Below, piece after piece: positions 1 through 11,899 of a stretch of 64,000 nt of DNA. The notes beneath the pieces are model-generated. The model made no database searches, had not been told where the DNA came from, and saw only the letters and a list, made by a program, of their open reading frames with translations. The stretch's first letter is position 1, and each line of letters starts with the position of its first letter. Position numbers and translations under genes: made by a program. Origin of the DNA: Schistocephalus solidus (taxonomy: Eukaryota; Platyhelminthes; Cestoda; Diphyllobothriidea; Diphyllobothriidae); NCBI GenBank assembly GCA_017591395.1, contig WEDG01000728.1:114948-178947 (forward strand), given 5' to 3'.

Positions 1-409
1 TAACTATTCCCTAGGCAGAGTAAGACGTCAAGTAAGACTGCAATGTTCTTCAGTTCACTTCAATTTTATTAAAAAATAGGCGAACACGTTTTTAATCAAA
101 CGTGTTCACAAAAGGATCAAATAAATCGCACGAATACATAAATAATACTGAAAACGAGACTGTTCGCGTAATTAAATGCGGCAAGCGAGTAGCGTTCGAA
201 GATATAAAGTATAAACTTGTACTTAATCACTTCAAATACTATGGTTAGATAGGAATGCAATAGAGAGTTATTGTACTAAGGGGCTGCGTGTCTATTGCTG
301 TTGTACGAATAACTTGCTGCGCTTCGAGTTGAAATTTAACTGAATCCGCACATGATGGGAGAAAATCAGCGTTCAGTTAGTTAATTCCCGATCAAAACTC
401 ATAGGAAAA
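1..409. other. No gene recognised
   Basis: AT-rich sequence with no convincing coding segment, splice-flanked exon or recognised repeat. Confidence 0.4.
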
Positions 410-660
410 CGAACCCCTGGTTCAATATTTAGCGTTGGAGTTTCAATCACGGAAACGCCGGTTACAGCCTCAGGAATTGAAAATCACGGGCTTGGGTATG
501 ACTGGCCGATGACGCCTAATAAGCCAGAAGTGGCCATTTCCGGTCTTCCTTATCTTTGTTGGCAATGTACTTCTGCTTATACCGCTAGCCACTGTGCGGC
601 TCTAAATCGAGCTCCAAGGCACAACAGGACGAGTATGACCGGAAACGCGGTCAGTGAGCG
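410..660 (+). repeat. tRNA-derived SINE copy, decayed
   Basis: This is a dispersed member of the SINE family found throughout the window. The recognisable body runs from about 495: a GGGTATGACTGG-like block, CTAATAAGCCAGAA, TGGCCATTTCCGG, then TCTTTGTTGGCA and the tail GTGCGGCTCTAAATCGAGCTCCAAGGCACA. The tRNA-like head is hard to see here. The hammerhead-like centre is damaged: CTGATGA reads CCGATGA and GAAA reads GAAG. Related copies are at 2757, 31627-32690, 35170-35545, 39860-40330, 46540-46860, 47400-47650 and 51064. Confidence 0.6.
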
Positions 661-2448
661 TCCCTGACAAAAAAGGATACTTAAAAGGTCGATCACGGAG
701 GGGTAATCTGATCGCAATCTTAAGCAAGGGAATCCCGACAAAGAGGGAAATTTATGCCGTTAATGCGTCATATTTGTCTTCGCAAATAGCTGTTAGAGGT
801 TCCACTAAGAAATTAGGACAGGCAAATGTGGTCCAAATCCGAGCTAGCGTGTACTCACTGACAATATTCATGAACTAATGGTGTCTTGTTTCCACTTGGA
901 ATCTGCAACGACTGTACTATTAGAAGAAATGACGGAAAAAATTGGAGGTCAAAAATGAAGGTCATCAACACACGTATGTAGGCAAAAGAACATTTCGGGT
1001 TCAAATTAATAACTCCAGCCGTACATCGACACCATTTACACCTTATTTCAACTGAAACACGGGGGCAAACAGCTGCAGTTCTGTGGTCAGTGTTTGGGCT
1101 CAACCCTCACCGAGACGACTGAATCGGGCTGAGATCTCCGTTTGTGATCGGCTGGCTGTTTGCAAGAACTACAACGGGGGTTCACGCTTCTCCTCCCTTC
1201 CCTGAAGTTTTACTTCCACTCCGATGATCATTTGAAATAATGAAACAAACCATATAATTTCGCTCGGACTAATTAAGAGTTTGGTGGCATATTTACATCA
1301 ACTATCAATATCTACATAGTAAGTTTAAATAAATAGCATGAAATCGGTTTTAAAAAACCCTGAGAACAGAGCTCAAATTACCAATCACTTGAATGTAATT
1401 TAATTGCCCTTGGATCATTTCGGGGTTAAGTTCCATCTGTTCACTGACTATTGCTATTTAAATAATAAGTGCACATCTCTAGTATGAAATCGCGTGTAAG
1501 AGACGCTGACATCAGTAATATTACTCTGTCTTAGTTAATATGAATACAGAAAACGAAAAGGTACACGCGCGTGGGATTTCGACACAGCATTTGATAATGA
1601 GGTAAAAAGGGTCAATTAGTTTGACCCCTGCGACTGTATAACAAGGTCAGGTGGCGAAACACTTCGACATCGATTATTAATTAACTGAAAACACTGGGAA
1701 CGGTGAACATATTACAAGTCCCGTGAATAACACTGGGTAAACCATCGCAGAGGGGGAGAAGCGTGGCTGTTGAGGACAGATGCCGAAGATCTGTAATTTG
1801 AGCGTACTACTGGACATCAAAATGCTGAGCGTCTGCGTGAGGATCGTGTTCCATGTGCTATTATCACTGCATGGGGCAAACACTACAAGGAGGCCCTCCA
1901 ACACGTTCATTGTATCGATTTCGCTTCCGACCAGCCAGACTCGGAAAAGTACTTGAAATTTCGGATTTTTTTGAGATTCCTCATCCTAGACATTAAACCG
2001 CGCTTTCAGAATGTCACGAAAAGCCGAAATTAGTCACGTAGAGGACCGTCAAATGACAGCCTTACTTAATATTTCTGTGAAACAGGGAGGAGAAAGGTGA
2101 GATGCGCTGACTTTATATAACTGTGACCCTTTGACCTTCTTTTTAAAAACCGACATAGGAGGTCTTCCGGACAAGCGCGTACATGGTACGCGTAGAGTTA
2201 AACTGGATTATGCACTCACACCCACCTCTAGTCCTAGTGACTTTGACTAACAACTGAAGGAGTACGTGAGGTAAACGCAACAAAAAGCTGCTCCACTTTA
2301 GACGAATCCAAACTGAAGTCACCAATACACCCTTGAGGCAGTGGGGGTTTTCGTCACTTCTGCCGGGTGAACTACCATCCCACTTGCTCAATGCATTCTG
2401 AAAGGGCAGAAAAGGCAGGCAAATCAGTAGACGAGATCAACCTCTGAA
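661..2448. other. No gene recognised
   Basis: I see no recognised repeat or exon in this AT-rich stretch. It lies downstream of the stop codon of the unidentified minus-strand gene, so its right end may contain 3' untranslated sequence. Confidence 0.35.
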
Positions 2449-2637
2449 TCACTTGTGTTCAGCTGCAGTCTTCACATGATGTCCCAACAGTCTGCTGAAG
2501 GTTGCTTCAATTGCTCGCTGGGAAGTCGATTGATTGGCAAAACCCTTGGAAATTTTGCACATCACTATTCGCAGCACTTTATCGCTGATGGAGTCAGCAT
2601 CACCATCATCGGAGTCATTGTCACGGTATTGATTTCT
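2449..2637 (-). CDS. Terminal coding exon of an unidentified host gene
   Basis: The minus strand shows a pyrimidine-rich acceptor ending in CGCCCAG, followed by 62 codons and TGA. The peptide begins RNQYRDNDSDDGDADSISDK and ends HHVKTAAEHK. It is acidic and Ser-rich at first, then predicted helical. Codon use is even and protein-like, unlike the decayed transposons around it. The acceptor is in phase 0, matching the phase-0 donor of the exon at 9315-9522, so I infer both belong to one gene with a 6.7-kb intron holding a Penelope-like remnant and a DNA transposon. I do not recognise the protein family. It could instead be a single-exon fragment of a different gene. Confidence 0.5.
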   Translation of the reverse strand, partial: RNQYRDNDSDDGDADSISDKVLRIVMCKISKGFANQSTSQRAIEATFSRLLGHHVKTAAEHK

Positions 2638-2756
2638 CTGGGCGAAATACAAGCAGAAGAGAGCATTCATGTGGAAGGGTTATTTGGTAAATTTACGTAA
2701 CGTACATGTTTGGAGTTCACTCTCAAGTCCCGCCAGCATCTACACGATGGCTACTG

Positions 2757-2890
2757 ACATAGGGCGGTGGCGCAGTGAGTTAGGGCGTTGTACCTATATC
2801 CAGTAGGTCACAGGTTCAAGCTTCAGGTGCCGCCACATCTGCCGGATAATAAAACAGAAATGACTATTCCAGTCTCCCTTGTCATTATCG
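2757..2890 (+). repeat. tRNA-derived SINE with visible Pol III boxes
   Basis: The head GGTGGCGCAGTGAGTTAGGG matches an internal A box, and GGTCACAGGTTCAAGC about 35 bases later matches a B box, as in tRNA genes. The body continues with AAACAGAAATGACTATTCCAGTCTCCCTTGTC, a degraded version of the family body. This is a SINE rather than a functional tRNA gene, because the acceptor arm does not close and the family body follows directly. Confidence 0.7.
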
Positions 2891-3086
2891 ATTATGTAAT
2901 AATATAAATGCATATAGATACATATAACGTGCTAATAATCCCTCGAGGAAGATGAAGAAGGATAAGATCATGGACCAAAATATATTTCGAATTACGTTTT
3001 GCAAACTCAGCGTTATTTCTGCTGATATTAATACATGTCTAGTGCTATATCACTGCTTGATGCGTGAACTGTGACCTGCCTGTTCG

Positions 3087-4973
3087 CTACGGGCTAGTGT
3101 TGACCTCTCCAAGCTTGACAAATGGTGGGCTCATGTGACCATTGCCCCATTTGCAGCCCATAATTAAGTCAGCGGGTTTGTTAGTCTGCCCATCATCAGC
3201 CAACCCACTGATCAGTTGTTGGTGCTCGCATAAATTGATTTCGGCCTCGTGGGCGTGCCGGCCAGGTAGTGTTCCACGCTGGTCACGTGACCTCCGGCCA
3301 ACTCTTCTCCTCTTTTCCGCTGGCATAAGCTGGCGACCACGCTTGATTTTGCTCGACTCTTCTACTGTCTTACCCGAACTGACTGGAGCCTTGTGCGTAG
3401 CGCCTGGTGGGCGAGATGCAGGTATGTGGCTCTTTCCAGTCGAAGACCAACTTTCGGGCATCGTCCTGACCATCTTATTATTGGCTCAGTCGACCAGCCT
3501 CACTTTCTCAACGGTGAAACTGCGGTTATGCCGCTATTCGTGGTCATAGAACATATGTTGCTTATCTTTGTGGTTGATTGCAAGCTGGTGTCTATGCAAT
3601 CTTGTGCCAAGGCATTTGCTTGTTTCACCAACATACATCGAATCACAGTTTTGGCATGTTGTGCTGTAGACCACTGCTGATTGTTCTATCACTGGTAGCA
3701 GGTCATTGGGCCTGGTAGTTTGCTGTCTCATTGTTGATTCCAGCTTATGAGCAACGCCGGTACCGAATGGTTTCAGGATTCCTTCCATCACCTCTGATAC
3801 GTTCTTCTCAAAAGGATTGTGAGCCAACACGTAGGGTTCTCTCCGTTTGATTGCTCAAGAGGACTTACTAAGACTTCAAATAACCATTTTCTTTAAATAG
3901 GGTATTCAATGACTTGATCTCCTACTTTCCCCTTGTCATCGTTAAAGTTTGTTTGAACTCGTTGGAAGAGGGTTCTGACACAACTGCGTCTGTGGTCAAC
4001 GGGGTGGTTACTTTGGAAGTGAAGGATACACCTAGTGTTAGTTGCCTTACGGTAGACCTTTGTCCTTATCTTCCCCTCTGCCAGCTCTGTTACTTGTACG
4101 TCAAGTAAGTGCAACTGATTGTTGACCTCTTCTTTCATAGTAAACTGGACGTCATTAAAGAGTGAATCAAACATTGCCATCGAATTCTGCACGTCGCGCC
4201 TTTTAAGGATGACGAAAGTGACACCGACGTAGCTGGCCGAAAACTACGGTGGGTACGAGCTGAAAACTTGCCATTGAAAGTGAAGCAAGTTTTAAGACAC
4301 AGTTCCAGGAGCTCGATGATGTGCACTCACTTGGGCTGTTGGCCGGGTTCGTCGTATTTTTTCTCGAAGAAGACTGTCGATAGTGCTGATAGACAAGCCG
4401 GGGGGAATGAAGATGGACAACGAGATTACGTTTAACGACATTATCACCCCGTCTGCCTCCACTTAAAGGTGCTGGATGCGAGTCACCAACTCTTCAGCAG
4501 ACTTCACTGTCCACTCTGAATCCTTCATAAGGAAACACAGTCACTGGTAGAGACACTTTGATAACCCAAATGTTGGGATACCACGTAAGCATAGGATGGG
4601 GCATAAGGGCACTCCTGGTTTGCGCACCTTTCGTAGACCGTAGGAGAGCATCCTCGCTAAGTCAGTGGCATTTGGGGCCAGCGCTTCCCTCCTCATAAAA
4701 GCTCTTGTCTTCCTCAACTTGTCTATCGTCTTATTGATGTTTTTCGAGCCTTTTGAACTCACTGGCAGTCGATGGCACATAAGACTCCTGGCCCACCAAA
4801 AGATTTTCCAGCTTTTTACAGTAATCGACCTTATCCATAACGACCGTCGAGCGTTCTTCGTCGACGGGCCGCGCAACAACATCCTTAATTGTAAGTAATC
4901 TAAGAAGTTCTCGGAGTTCGGATTCGGCTATCATCATTATTTGGAGTTCTCGCAGGAGGAGTAAGCATGACAC
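3087..4973 (-). mobile_element. Penelope-like retroelement (RT + GIY-YIG), decayed
   Basis: Read on the minus strand, conserved blocks appear in the correct order but in several frames. The N-terminal RT block (STVVMDKVDY) is at about 4870-4830, then YGLRKVRKPGVPL and GIPTFGLSK (4670-4545), LLELCLKTCFTFNG (4315-4260), the RT active-site block (4231-4214), a VNNQLHLLDVQV block with VYRKATNT and SNHPVDHRRSCVRTLF (4190-3930), and a GIY-YIG endonuclease with CQNCDSMYVGET (about 3660-3630) and a tail to 3087. Penelope-like elements couple RT to a GIY-YIG nuclease and insert autonomously. This copy has frameshifts, and the usual YVDD active site reads YVGV. It lies in an intron of the unidentified minus-strand gene, in the same orientation. 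Confidence 0.85.
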
Positions 4974-5331
4974 TCGTCACATAGCATTTTCGCCCTCCTC
5001 ATGTACCTCGCATTTCTGCTGCGCGGATTCGAAGGATGCGATGAAGTCTTCTGTTCGAGCATCTCTTGTACTGAGCTCTGTGTCATAGGATAGAATCGCT
5101 AGCTGTGGCTGACTGAGACAATGGGAAGAAAAGTTATGAATCAAGTTCCCTTCGGAGGTTGGTTGTTTTGGTGGACTTATTTTGCCAAATTCCTCTAGCA
5201 GGTTGGCGTCGGGTAACTTCCAGTGACAGTCAGCACGTTCACGAATGGTCGCTATGAGGTTTCACAACTCATGCGCCGTTAAAGTCGACATATATACAGT
5301 GTATATTTTCCATGGCCCATTAACTTGCCCT

Positions 5332-5442
5332 TTCTTCTTCTTCTTCTTCTTCTTCTTCTTCTTCTTCTTCTTCTTCTTCTTCTTCTTCTTCTTCTTCTTC
5401 TTCTTCTTCTTCTCATTCTTCTTCTTCTCATTCTTCTTCTTC
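5332..5442. repeat. (TTC)n microsatellite
   Basis: An essentially pure run of TTC triplets from 5332 to 5412 is followed by two TCA-interrupted blocks. It is a polypyrimidine/polypurine mirror tract. Confidence 0.98.
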
Positions 5443-5704
5443 GGGAGATGATGAACGCGATATATGTACGCAGTTGTAAGCTAAGAAACAAGTAGGTTGT
5501 GTAATAGTCACGTTTGTATGGACCATTGTACGGCGCGCTGACTTTCATGGTTTGCAAGAGTAGCCAATCATCTTGGAAGGAGTCGTTTGGCGTAAAGCGC
5601 GTAAAGCCCCTTACTCCTTATCAGTGATTGGTTTAACATATTGATAGATTTTAACCATGGTTAGGACATATTGGGAATGCATCGAAATTCATTCCAGTAA
5701 TCTA
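5443..5704. other. No gene recognised
   Basis: Unique-looking sequence between the TTC microsatellite and the long-TIR transposon. Nothing recognised. Confidence 0.4.
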
Positions 5705-6682
5705 CAGTAGATTCCCTATCTCACGCAATGTCAACTGAAATTCTGAAATGTGTCTTCAATTCAAAAAAGTTACTCAATTAGGGTTGGTGTATTGATTATC
5801 GTGCAGGCTAATCATAATTTATTTCCAGTCCCAGTAGGATGCCAGCTCTTGAACAAAATTCCTGTTTATCACTCGCAAAAATTTCACTCACAAAAAATGG
5901 CTACTTAAGTAGTATGCACTTTTCTCTTTGATTTTCAATGCTATTATTAATTCAAATATATTTTACAGAAAACAAATACAAAATATCATTTGTTGTACTG
6001 ATTTGCTAGCGAATTACGCTTCTTCAAATTTGATACTTGAAGGAAGGGTATCTTTAGGTTTTAAAAAGTTTCAAAATATGATGTTTTTCATGACCTTGAA
6101 ATAGTCCTCCATAATACATCGTATCCGTCAATTTACTAATGCTGCCTACAGTGTATACAACACGATTCAAGTTTATTACAACGTTTTATGAGAACTTTGT
6201 GACCTCTTCTTCGTACCGTACAGAAATTTGTTATTTTTCCTGACACAGAATGTATAGAGCATGTAGTTTGGAAAACTTGAATTCAAGAGTAGCGGCCGGG
6301 AGTGTTCAAAATTTATAAACTTTTAAAAACAAACAGATTCCCTTTCTTCAGGTAAAAAATTTGAAGACGACGTTATCTGCTAGCAAATGACTAAAAGAAA
6401 GAATACTTAAAGGTGTGTTTTCTATAAAATATATTCGAATTATTAAGAGAATTGAAAATCAATTAAAAAGTGCATACTACTTAAGTAGCCATTTTTACAG
6501 ACTATAATTTTGCGGGCGGTCAGAAAGAAGCTCATTCAAAAGCCAGCATCTTACTGTGGCTGAAATATCTTAGGATGAAGCTGCACGATAGTCAATAAGA
6601 CAACCATAATTAAGTAATTTGTTTGAATCGAAAATGCATTTCAGAATTTTGGTTGACAATTTATGAGATAGGGAATCTACTG
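5705..6682. mobile_element. Non-autonomous DNA transposon with long terminal inverted repeats
   Basis: The ends are CAGTAGATTCCCTATCTCA (5705-5723) and its exact reverse complement (6664-6682). Imperfect inverted homology continues deep inside: GGCTACTTAAGTAGTATGCACTTTT at about 5900 mirrors AAAAGTGCATACTACTTAAGTAGCC at about 6465-6489. The 978-bp element is thus a foldback/MITE-like transposon with arms of several hundred bases and no transposase gene. Related copies lie at 15587-16255 and 18112-19017, and similar end sequences occur at 42946 and 45088-45109. Target-site duplication is not clear here (TA on the left only). I cannot assign a superfamily. Confidence 0.8.
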
Positions 6683-8654
6683 AAACAAGTTTCATCTGAG
6701 AAAGTTGTCAGTTCTGCAGTATTGCCTTAAACTGACATCTAATAGGCCAGGATAGACGTCTGGACACACCTTAGGGAATGACTCAAGTGGTTGAGTGTGG
6801 TTAAAAGTTTACATAGTAAATAAAATTTCAGCATGGCCTTATTATCGTCACATAAAGCGTGATTAAGAATGGTATGCGGTTAATGAATGGCCGTTATTTT
6901 CTTATAACCTCTGCCTGGGAGGGACCGTTGAATTCGCGTGAAGTGTTCTACTATCTGAGTACTGCCTGCCGCACGGTTTTCAATATTTTCTTACCCCAGA
7001 CCCGCAAAGTGACCCCGCGTTTCCTTTTTGATGGGTCGCCTGTCGCAGAACATATAAAATGACACAGATCGTTCGAGAGTCAGCGTGCAGACGAGAGATT
7101 AGCGACGAAATTCATGCGGATACGGAAATAATTACCAACTAGTATTACGAGTGGTTTTGCCCTACGTTCCAGGGGTATTGCTTTCTGCGTCCTCATCCTA
7201 ACCCAAAACTCTCCTTGTAATATAAGGTGGTAATTACTCCATGCCCTACTCAAAATTCTCTTGGTTGCTAAATTTTCTAATTGCGCAGTCCATTCGATTA
7301 AAGTTTAGCCGGTAGTTATTACAACAACGGACTCAGACAAATCTCGACTGTTCAATCACCAGTTTTATCAGCCAAAGTCAATCAGCTGGTTAGCCAGGGG
7401 CACGAGATAGAGTCCTTCTACATGCACATCAGTTAAATTTACGGGACCTGGAGTACTCAGATGCAATACAGGACTGATAGTGCACAAAAGTCATATTCAA
7501 ATGACTTTTCATGACCTGAAAATCTCCCAATTGCGCTGCATCTGATCGAATGGTCGATACACGTAAAAGCATATAGTTTATGATAGAATTTGACGTAGAA
7601 TCATCACGTCCAGCCGGAGGTTCAATTATTCGAAGCTTTCTTGTTAACGTCAGCCTATGGCAGACTATGCAGGGTTCGGAGATAGGAATAGACTCCACAT
7701 TGCAGCAGAAACGGCAGTTTTGAAGTCTACGCAACGGTCAAGTAGAGCAGACTTCCAAAAAGAACGTCATGCCAGTCGTTCGTATCCGTCCAATAGCCTG
7801 TGCCTTGGACTGGCACGCCATTACAGGATCCGAAGTAACCCCCTGAAAAGATGGAGCGGGCTCACCTCAAACCCATCATCCAATTGCAATCGTTCAGGCA
7901 CAGGTCAAGAGGCCAACGCTGGCAAGCTGTTTGCCTGGATGCACCGAACAAAACAGGTGTTGCGTGCGCCACTAACTGAAACCATTACCAGGTTGCTGCC
8001 CAGAAGAAAGCAATAAGATGTCAGTGGTTAGGGCACGTTCACTCACGCCAGCATAAGGTAACGCGGCACGCGTCCGACAAGATGATCAACCCAATGGTTT
8101 ACAGTGACGATGAGCCAGTTCATATACGAGGGTGACAGTGACGAACGGAAGATGTGGACAGGCCATCAGGGGGAAATATATAATAACTGAACAGGCAAAT
8201 ACCACGTTGGCCAAACTTTTAAAGGAGATACCAACATCTAAATGTTGCTTTGGCTTGAATAGCAGTTGCATCGAACGGGTCTGGAAGTCGATGTGGCGCG
8301 ACCTGAGGTATTTTACACCCCATCCACCTCCTTTTGACAGAAAGAGAACAGCCAAAGTGGCATGAAACTCGATGCAGACAAATTGGCAATAGTTGTAGTA
8401 ACTGGAGTTCCTGTGAGCATCGAATCCGTCCGACTTGGGAGGGAACGCGTAGGCCATGGATAGGGCGTTTTCTACGTGACCATTTCTTCTGGGCTTTAAA
8501 GCTAACATCTGTGCTGTCAGAATGATGAATTATGCAATATGTGCATACTACTGACTGTTATGCCCCTAAACGGGCCGCGTGATAGATGGGCTGGACCGAC
8601 ACTGGGGGTAGATTAGGACACGGCAGGTGTTATTCACGTTGCACTCACATAAGA
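6683..8654. other. No gene recognised
   Basis: Open frames of 100-140 codons occur on both strands at 7429-8508, but none shows recognisable motifs or splice-flanked conservation. I treat them as chance or as unidentified repeat remnants. Confidence 0.35.
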
Positions 8655-9015
8655 AATACCGAAAATGGGGTTCGGGGGCGTGGCTGCACGTTTAGACACA
8701 GGCTCACGCCGCACAAGTCACTCTTGCCATTTATGGCACTCCCAATCCGTGGGATCTGAATCAGGCCTGGCGGCCCTGGTCAGGTTCAACTTCGGCCGCG
8801 CCAGTTATCTGCGCCCGACACCGCCTCCAGTTTTCTTGACTCTGTTTTGATAACGGACACAAGCGGGTAAGGAGAGAGAGAGAGAGAGTGCGGTAGCTGC
8901 AGCGCAAGTCGACTATCACTTAAAACTAATCCACGTGCAAGTCACCGTCCCTGCACCACCATCCTGTGGAACATACGGTGAACATCGTCAGAATTGACGG
9001 TTGAACTGTCATGTA
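8655..9015 (+). repeat. Unclassified interspersed 'X' repeat, copy 1
   Basis: Landmarks shared with five other copies are GGCACTCCCAATCCGTGGGATC, GCCAGTTATCTGCGCCC, CTTGACTCTGTTTTGA, AGAGAGTGCGGTAGCTGCAGCGCAAGTC, and CAAGTCACCGTCCCTGCACC followed by GTGGAACATACGGTGAAC. A short (GA)n tract sits at 8872-8888. No coding capacity is evident and the family is not one I recognise. Confidence 0.7.
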
Positions 9016-9314
9016 CACTACTGACTGCTTACGCGGTTATCTCGCTGAAACTGACCCATTTCGGCTCACATATGCATATCACCTCTCAGGCCGAGACTAA
9101 AAAGCCGTTCGGTCGTGAAAATAAAAATCACCGTCTATTTTTGCCTACTGACAACTGTATCAGTAAAAAATATTAAACAAAATTATGTTGAATTAGTAGC
9201 CTTTTAAGTATACGTAATTTCTCAGCAAACATGCTCATGAATACTTCTGTTTTCATAATTGAGGTCGAGATTAAGTTTGCTTACAGGGCACCGTCTGTTT
9301 CCCTTTGACATTAC

Positions 9315-9522
9315 CTGTATGCTAATCACGGTCTTCTTGATAACTTCCTTGTTTGTTATGGTGTCGTCCTGATCATCATTGTAGTCTTGGACGTAGGGAT
9401 CACACTGATCACGCAGGTAGTCATAGAAGCACCGCAGAATTTTATCGCTCATATCCTCCATTATTTGAATAATGGTAATAACTTGCTGCATTTTTGCATT
9501 ATTTAATGCATTCTCGGAGACC
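9315..9522 (-). CDS. Internal coding exon of an unidentified host gene
   Basis: The minus strand shows a strong acceptor (CTTTCTACTTCTTTCCCTAG) and a strong donor (CAG|GTAATG) bounding 208 bases. The exon opens with one base that completes a codon, followed by 69 open codons. The peptide includes MQQVITIIQIMEDMSDKILR and CFYDYLRDQCDPYVQDYNDD, helical then acidic. The partial first codon fits the exon at 12866, which ends with two bases (AG) of a codon. The phase-0 end fits the exon starting at 2637. The splice sites and phase agreement are seen directly. Joining the three exons is inference and the protein family is unknown to me. Confidence 0.65.
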
Positions 9523-9817
9523 CTAGGGAAAGAAGTAGAAAGTTGTTAGCAGGCTGTCTTTCAAAGTCAAAGCGGCCGAGGCACAGTAAGCAGGTCCCTC
9601 AAGTGGGTAGACAGTCAAGGCCGTCTGTCCGGTGGAACAAAGAAGGAAAGGAAGAAAACTGGAAGGAAACGGAAGAGGGAATGAGTGGAAAATGGCAAGG
9701 CCGAGTAGTTTCAATAAGGTGAAAAAAACCCATGAGTTTTTATACTGCAAGCGAAAATATCACGGGTTGGCAGCAAGGACGAAAGGGAAACTGGAAGCAG
9801 GCAACAGAACTCCCCCC

Positions 9818-10076
9818 CCCATTTCCGGGTTATAAAAACGTGGGCTAAGCCGCGTTACTGAGCCAGCGTAATAACCTACGGCAAAAGAAGTGAACAGGAG
9901 CTAAGAACAAGGAAGTAAGCGAACAGTGAGCAAGGGATTTAAAAATATCCCTGGTTATGAAACGCGGGCTCAGCCGCATTACGGAGCCTTCACTAATCAC
10001 CTCCGACAAAAGCAATAAGCAGGAGTGTGCGATAGGGAAGCAAGTAAACAGACAGCAAGCGACTACCCCGGTTCCG
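9818..10076. repeat. Two-copy tandem duplication (about 125 bp each)
   Basis: Copy 1 starts near TTCCGGGTTATAAAAACGTGGGC and copy 2 near TGGTTATGAAACGCGGGC (about 9950). Both contain GGGCTNAGCCGC, TTACNGAGCC, CAAAAGNA and AAGTAARC blocks in the same order. The copies are diverged and non-coding. Confidence 0.6.
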
Positions 10077-10779
10077 TAAGATAGGCGGCATTGCTTGACC
10101 ACCCTTTGAGGGACCCGCCTACTGTGCCTCTACCGTCAAATAAACTCCACTGTGAAACTTTGGATGCCTCGAATAAATTACTGAATCACCCTGCCAGTAA
10201 TTATTTCCTCGTTAAAAGGCACGAAAACGATGAAAAAGATGTAACAGTGCCCATTCTGTTAAACTTCCGCACGTGATCTTCATTCTGATCGACATTTGGG
10301 GTTTTACCCAGAAGTTCCCATAATTCTTCATAACTCCATTCAAGGCTTTAAAAAGCGACGGTATAAGGCACACGGTTGCCTGTAAAATTCATCCTCACCC
10401 GTCCACCATAAGGAAACGGAGGAGTGACTTCTTTTCACCACCGCAGAGATTGCCAACTAGCGCATTTTTCAGAATAATCCTCAAGTTGCGGATATCGGAT
10501 GCGACGACTGTTCAAACAGGTGCATCATATGTGTCTAATAATGAATGTGTAAACCGCAAATTTCTTTAATATCATCTGCCAACACTTGATAAAACCAGTC
10601 TCTTTCGGCAAATGAATTTTTCACCAACCATTTCGATGGATGATAAGTGCTCCTACTATTATTTATACATAAATATAAGTCATTCATGGCAGTACCAAAA
10701 TATATTCCGTTCACTTGTTGTGGCGCAAAATAGTTGAAGGTATAGAGGGGCTTAAAAAATACTCCTCTTTCGTTTCTGG

Positions 10780-11580
10780 CAAAAACAGTCTCTGAAGGCT
10801 TTCATTTTCCTTGGAGATGCTGCCGTCTGATGCATTTCTCCGTGAGAATTTCGTGTGCGGAATTCAAATCATCCTGCCGATGAACACACGACGCAATATG
10901 CTACACCACAATCATCGCATGGAATTTCGTATACAACATCGTCTTTATCCAATTATCCAATTCATTTTAAGGTGGTATAAGCTAAGCTAGTCATCGGTTT
11001 GTGCACCATTTAATAATGCGTCTTTCAACAAGTTCAGACACCTTCTAAGTGGAAGTATGGGTTAATCAGATTTTTGGTTCACACACCTGTGCGGAACTAA
11101 CAAGCTCCTTTCCCTTTGATTCCTGCTGTTGCATGCATTGACAAAAAAATTTTTAAGGTGTCCAATTTGATAGCATAATTAAAATAAGTAATTGTTTTCA
11201 ATTTGATAGGCTCATTTCTAGGAGAGTGTGTTTCTGCTCGATGAAGTAAGCTGTTGGCAGCACTGCCCCTAAGTAATCCAGCATAACTTCCACATAAGTT
11301 TTTTTGCAGTAAACTGTGTGCGAAATGTTCCATCAGCCTTTTTCTGTACAAGGACATATAAAAATGGGGCGTTGTTGTCAACTTCATTTTAGAGTGTGAA
11401 TTGAATTCTTAAAACTTTTGAATACATAATGTTAGGGAGTATTTCGAGGTGTGAGGAATGATTCGTCACTTTTGGTCGAAAAGGCAAGAAAAATAAGTTT
11501 AAAAGGATAACTGTTTTGCACATTCACTGCTGGCCTGACACCAACGTGGAAGAGTTACTGTATGAAGTTTTTTGCATTCC
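10780..11580 (-). mobile_element. Penelope-like retroelement fragment (RT end + GIY-YIG start)
   Basis: On the minus strand, FTLK...NNAPFLYVLVQKKADGTFRTQ at about 11410-11320 matches the RT C-terminal block 'NxLPFLDVLV...DG...T..YRK' of Penelope-like elements. It is followed by a LLHRAETHSPRNE block (about 11255-11215) and, near 10940-10900, VVYEIPCDDCGVAYCVV, the start of a GIY-YIG domain with a degraded YIGET strand. The blocks are split among frames by frameshifts and stops, so the copy is dead. It lies in an intron of the unidentified minus-strand gene. Confidence 0.6.
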
Positions 11581-11899
11581 CATAGGATGTATTTGATCTC
11601 AGCTTGAATTTCCTATTATGCATTTTATCCAATGTATGCATACGTGTTTGTACGACTAAGCACACAACAAGCCACTGGCTTTAGTTTAGGCAATCAGAAG
11701 TCCCAATGGGGCCTCATAGCTCGTCACCGGTGCGTGGAGATCCCACCATGTACATGCAAGATCTCCAAACAGATGCAAGTGGACTTAAGCACGAAGTTGT
11801 CACGCCTTTTGTTCAGTTATCGCATAACCCCAAGTGGCTCAACTTGTTCTTCGCCTGCAGAATTGATGTTCAAGTGGCAGATCGTGCGTCCACCGGTGC

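Noticed and set aside
5245..5557. Poly-Phe and poly-Arg open frames on the two strands
   Set aside because: Translations of the (TTC)n microsatellite.
7429..8508. Open frames of 100-140 codons on both strands
   Set aside because: No motifs, no splice support, mutually overlapping in different frames.
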